DNA from: UBA4729 sp038236865
GTDB taxonomy: Bacteria; Patescibacteriota; Saccharimonadia; Saccharimonadales; UBA4665
DNA: 14,465 nucleotides
Assembly (NCBI GenBank): GCA_038236865.1
Contig: JBBRZI010000030.1
Location: 1-14,465 of the forward strand
Direction: 5' to 3'
The position numbers and the translations under genes are program-made. This document shows, piece after piece, positions 12,365 through 14,465 of the stretch. A model generated the notes under the pieces. That model had not been told where the DNA came from, searched no databases, and saw only the letters and a list, made by a program, of their open reading frames with translations. The stretch's first letter is position 1. Each line of letters opens with the position of its first letter.

Positions 12365-12904
12365 ATGAGTCGAATAGGAAAACTGCCGATTGCAATCCCA
12401 AGCGGTGTGACAATCACTGTCGACCCTGACGAAATTACCGTGGCTGGCAGCAAAGGAACTCTCAAGCAGTTCACGATGCCGGACATTAGCGTTTCTCAGG
12501 CTGACGGCGAACTAGTTGTTGCACGCGCCAACGATGAACCTAAACTTCGGGCCAAACACGGTCTGATGCGAGCTCTCATCAACAACATGGTCGAGGGAGT
12601 CAGTCATGGCTTTAGTAAAAAACTCGAAATCAACGGTGTCGGGTACCGGGTAGCCGCCCAAGGTGCTAACCTTAAGCTCAACCTCGGTTTTTCACACGAC
12701 GTCATCTTTAAGATGCCGCTCGGTGTCACCGCGGTGATCGAACAGAACACCATAACCGTCAGTGGCATCAGCAAGCAGCAGGTCGGCCAAGTTGCCGCCG
12801 AGATTCGGGCCCTGAAGAAGCCAGAGCCGTACAAGGGCAAGGGAATCAAATACGAAGGTGAACGCATTATCCGCAAGAGCGGTAAGAGCGGTAAGGAAAA
12901 GTAG
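12365..12904 (+). CDS. rplF: 50S ribosomal protein L6
   Basis: L6 binds near the sarcin-ricin loop and factor-binding site of the large subunit. The 179-residue product (E. coli 177) begins MSRIGKLPIAIPSGVTITV and has two tandem L6 folds. Recognisable blocks are VAGSKGTLKQF, HGLMRALINNMVEGVSHGF, KLEINGVGYRVAAQGANLKL, LGFSHDVIFKMP, GISKQQVGQVAAEIRALKKP and EPYKGKGIKYEGE, with a basic end (KSGKSGKEK). Tandem AAGGAATA repeats precede the start. Six bases separate it from rplR. Nothing is missing. Confidence 0.97.
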   Translation: MSRIGKLPIAIPSGVTITVDPDEITVAGSKGTLKQFTMPDISVSQADGELVVARANDEPKLRAKHGLMRALINNMVEGVSHGFSKKLEINGVGYRVAAQGANLKLNLGFSHDVIFKMPLGVTAVIEQNTITVSGISKQQVGQVAAEIRALKKPEPYKGKGIKYEGERIIRKSGKSGKEK

Positions 12905-12910
12905 ACCATT

Positions 12911-13267
12911 ATGAATAAACTAGCACACAAATTACTCAACCGTACCCTCCGCAAGAAGCGGATTCGCTCCATCGTCAGTGGCACTACCGAGCGCCCGCGT
13001 TTGAGCGTCTACATCAGTAACCAGCACATCACTGCTCAGTTGATCGACGATACGGCGCACATTACTATCGCTTACGTCACAACTGTCGGCCAAAAAGCCG
13101 CCACCGGCACAATGACTGACAAGGCCGTCTGGGTCGGCGAGCAAATTGGCGCTAAAGCCAAAACTGCCAAAGTTACCACTGTTGTATTTGATCGAGGCGG
13201 TAAATTATACCATGGCCGAGTTGCTGCCCTCGCCACCGCTGCCCGTAAATCAGGATTGGAGTTCTAA
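12911..13267 (+). CDS. rplR: 50S ribosomal protein L18
   Basis: L18 binds 5S rRNA with L5 in the central protuberance. The 118-residue product (E. coli 117) has the basic N-terminus (LLNRTLRKKRIRSIVSGTTE), RPRLSVYISNQHITAQLIDD, and a C-terminal half with VVFDRGGKLYHGRVAALATA followed by ARKSGLEF. The ATG at 12911 uses AAGGAAAAG in the end of rplF as ribosome binding site. It is followed without any gap by the rpsE start. No oddity is seen. Confidence 0.96.
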   Translation: MNKLAHKLLNRTLRKKRIRSIVSGTTERPRLSVYISNQHITAQLIDDTAHITIAYVTTVGQKAATGTMTDKAVWVGEQIGAKAKTAKVTTVVFDRGGKLYHGRVAALATAARKSGLEF

Positions 13268-13993
13268 ATGGCAGACCAACCACAACCCCAAGCGCAGACA
13301 CCAACACAATCGCGCCCGCAAAACCGTGAACGCCGGGGCCGTCGCCCGGATATGGTTCCCGAAGAAAAGCAGTTTGACGAACGAACCCTGCACATCGACC
13401 GCGTCGCGCGAGTTGTTAAGGGTGGCCGTCGCTTCCGTTTCCGCGCCCTCGTCGTCGTCGGTGACCGCAAAAACCGGGTCGGTATCGGTACCGCCAAAGG
13501 CGCCGATGTTACGGCTGCTGTGGCCAAAGCCACCGAAGTTGCTAAGAAACACTTTGTGACCGTGCCAATCTACAAAGGCACGCTACCGCACGAAGTCGAA
13601 ACCAAAGTGAGTGGTGCGCACATTTTGCTGAAGCCAGCTAGTGCCGGTACCGGTCTCATCGCCGGCGGTGTCGTCCGGACCATTCTGGAAGTCGCCGGCA
13701 TCAAAGACGCCCTCAGTAAGTCACTCGGATCATCGAACAAGACCAATACAGCCTACGCCACGATTGCCGCGTTTGAACTCCTTGCGCCAGCCAGCAAATG
13801 GGTCACTACCAGTGCCCGGCCAGCCGCCAAAGCTACCAAGACGGTAGCGTCGGTTACCGCTCAGACTGACAAGCCTGACAAGGCCGTCAAGCCTGCCAAA
13901 GTCGAGAGCATTGAAAAGGTAACCAAGGCCGCCAAGGTACCAGCTGCTGCCGCTCGCAAACCGGCTACTAAGAAGAAGACAGAGGACAAATAA
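13268..13993 (+). CDS. rpsE: 30S ribosomal protein S5 with N- and C-terminal extensions
   Basis: S5 shapes the mRNA entry channel, takes part in decoding fidelity and contains the spectinomycin loop. The 241-residue product is much longer than E. coli S5 (167). The core from about residue 35 to 180 is complete: LHIDRVARVVKGGRRFRFRA, GDRKNRVGIGTAKGADV, LLKPASAGTGLIAGGVVRTI and ALSKSLGSSNKTNTAYATI. It is preceded by a Gln/Pro/Arg-rich disordered stretch and followed by about 60 residues of Lys/Ala/Val-rich tail ending RKPATKKKTEDK. GGAG lies just before the rplR stop. It overlaps rplO by TAATG, leaving no room for the rpmD (L30) gene normally found there. Confidence 0.96.
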   Translation: MADQPQPQAQTPTQSRPQNRERRGRRPDMVPEEKQFDERTLHIDRVARVVKGGRRFRFRALVVVGDRKNRVGIGTAKGADVTAAVAKATEVAKKHFVTVPIYKGTLPHEVETKVSGAHILLKPASAGTGLIAGGVVRTILEVAGIKDALSKSLGSSNKTNTAYATIAAFELLAPASKWVTTSARPAAKATKTVASVTAQTDKPDKAVKPAKVESIEKVTKAAKVPAAAARKPATKKKTEDK

Positions 13994-14460
13994 TGAAGTA
14001 TCACGAACTCCAAGTTACCAAACAAAAAGTCGGTAAGCGCGTTGGCCGTGGTATTGCCGCTGGTAAGGGTAAAACTGCCGGTCGCGGTACCAAGGGGCAA
14101 AAGTCTCGTACTGGATCATCGGCTAAGCCAGGCTTTGCCGGTGGCCAAAACCCACTAATGCAGTCATTGCCGAAATTACCTGGGTTTACTTCGCACAAAG
14201 TACCGGCCGAGAACGTCTATACCGGACAGCTTGACGCCCTGAGCGCGGCAGTTATCGATGCGACGGCTTTGGCCGACGCGAAGCTGATCAGCAATGCCTA
14301 CGTCGTCGTTAAGTTGATCGTTAAGGGTGACGTTACCAAAAAGGTTACCGTCAAATTGCCCCGCGCCAGCGTGACCGCTATTGCCGCCATTGAAGCCGCC
14401 GGCGGAACATTTGAGAAGACTGAGCGTTTGCCTCGCCCCGCTACCAAGAAAAAAGACTAG
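13993..14460 (+). CDS. rplO: 50S ribosomal protein L15
   Basis: L15 is a late-assembly protein that threads through the large subunit. The 155-residue product (E. coli 144) has the glycine/basic N-terminal half (KVGKRVGRGIAAGKGKTAGR, GTKGQKSRTGSSAKPGFAGG, QNPLMQSLPKLPGF) and a globular C-terminal half (VVVKLIVKGDVTKKVTVKLP and AAGGTFEKTERL), with a short basic end. It starts by one-base overlap with the S5 stop. The TAG stop is five bases from the window edge. secY would be the expected next gene but cannot be seen. Confidence 0.96.
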   Translation: MKYHELQVTKQKVGKRVGRGIAAGKGKTAGRGTKGQKSRTGSSAKPGFAGGQNPLMQSLPKLPGFTSHKVPAENVYTGQLDALSAAVIDATALADAKLISNAYVVVKLIVKGDVTKKVTVKLPRASVTAIAAIEAAGGTFEKTERLPRPATKKKD

Positions 14461-14465
14461 TAAAA

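Noticed and set aside
1..14465. Mobile elements, CRISPR arrays, phage or defence genes
   Set aside because: No terminal inverted repeats, transposase, spaced direct repeats or defence domains were seen. Apart from two small genes and the partial upstream gene, everything is translation machinery.

Overview
This window is a bacterial translation locus, read entirely on the + strand. It carries elongation factors G and Tu, ribosomal protein S10, and then an almost gapless S10-spc type ribosomal protein operon running from L3 to L15. The gene families are bacterial. The best taxonomic clue is that L15 (rplO) follows S5 (rpsE) directly, with no L30 (rpmD) between them. Absence of L30 is a known hallmark of the Candidate Phyla Radiation (Patescibacteria). 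TGA is used as a normal stop (end of rpsQ), which argues against the recoded-UGA Gracilibacteria/Absconditabacteria. Together with roughly balanced GC and strong AAGGAG-type ribosome binding sites, this fits a Saccharibacteria (TM7)-like genome. That last step is inference, not proof.

Layout. (1) 1-297: the end of an unrecognised gene. (2) 319-2430: fusA, close behind it. (3) 2519-3865: a self-contained tuf unit with two abutting sigma70-like promoters upstream and a strong intrinsic terminator downstream. (4) 3866-4349: an intergenic stretch and a small unrecognised gene of 85 codons. (5) 4350-4869: rpsJ (S10) with its own AT-rich promoter region and a very strong intrinsic terminator directly after the gene. 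(6) 4870-5381: a small YtxH-like membrane protein gene with a hairpin in its leader and a weaker terminator. (7) 5403-14460: a promoter, a leader of about 120 nt and 19 ribosomal protein genes: rplC-rplD-rplW-rplB-rpsS-rplV-rpsC-rplP-rpmC-rpsQ-rplN-rplX-rplE-rpsN-rpsH-rplF-rplR-rpsE-rplO. Half of the 18 junctions in this last operon are the one-base overlap TAATG, so translation is probably heavily coupled.

How the genes work together: EF-Tu delivers aminoacyl-tRNA, EF-G translocates the ribosome, and the remaining known genes supply structural proteins of both subunits. The arrangement differs from the textbook str-S10-spc cluster in several ways. No rpsL or rpsG lies directly before fusA, tuf is an independent unit, rpsJ is cut off from rplC by a terminator and a foreign-looking gene, and rpmD is missing.

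The most surprising protein-level observation is in EF-G. Both guanine-recognition motifs are altered: G4 reads NKIN instead of NKxD, and the G5 SAF triplet is missing. The neighbouring EF-Tu keeps canonical motifs. No mobile element, CRISPR array, tRNA or rRNA gene was seen.
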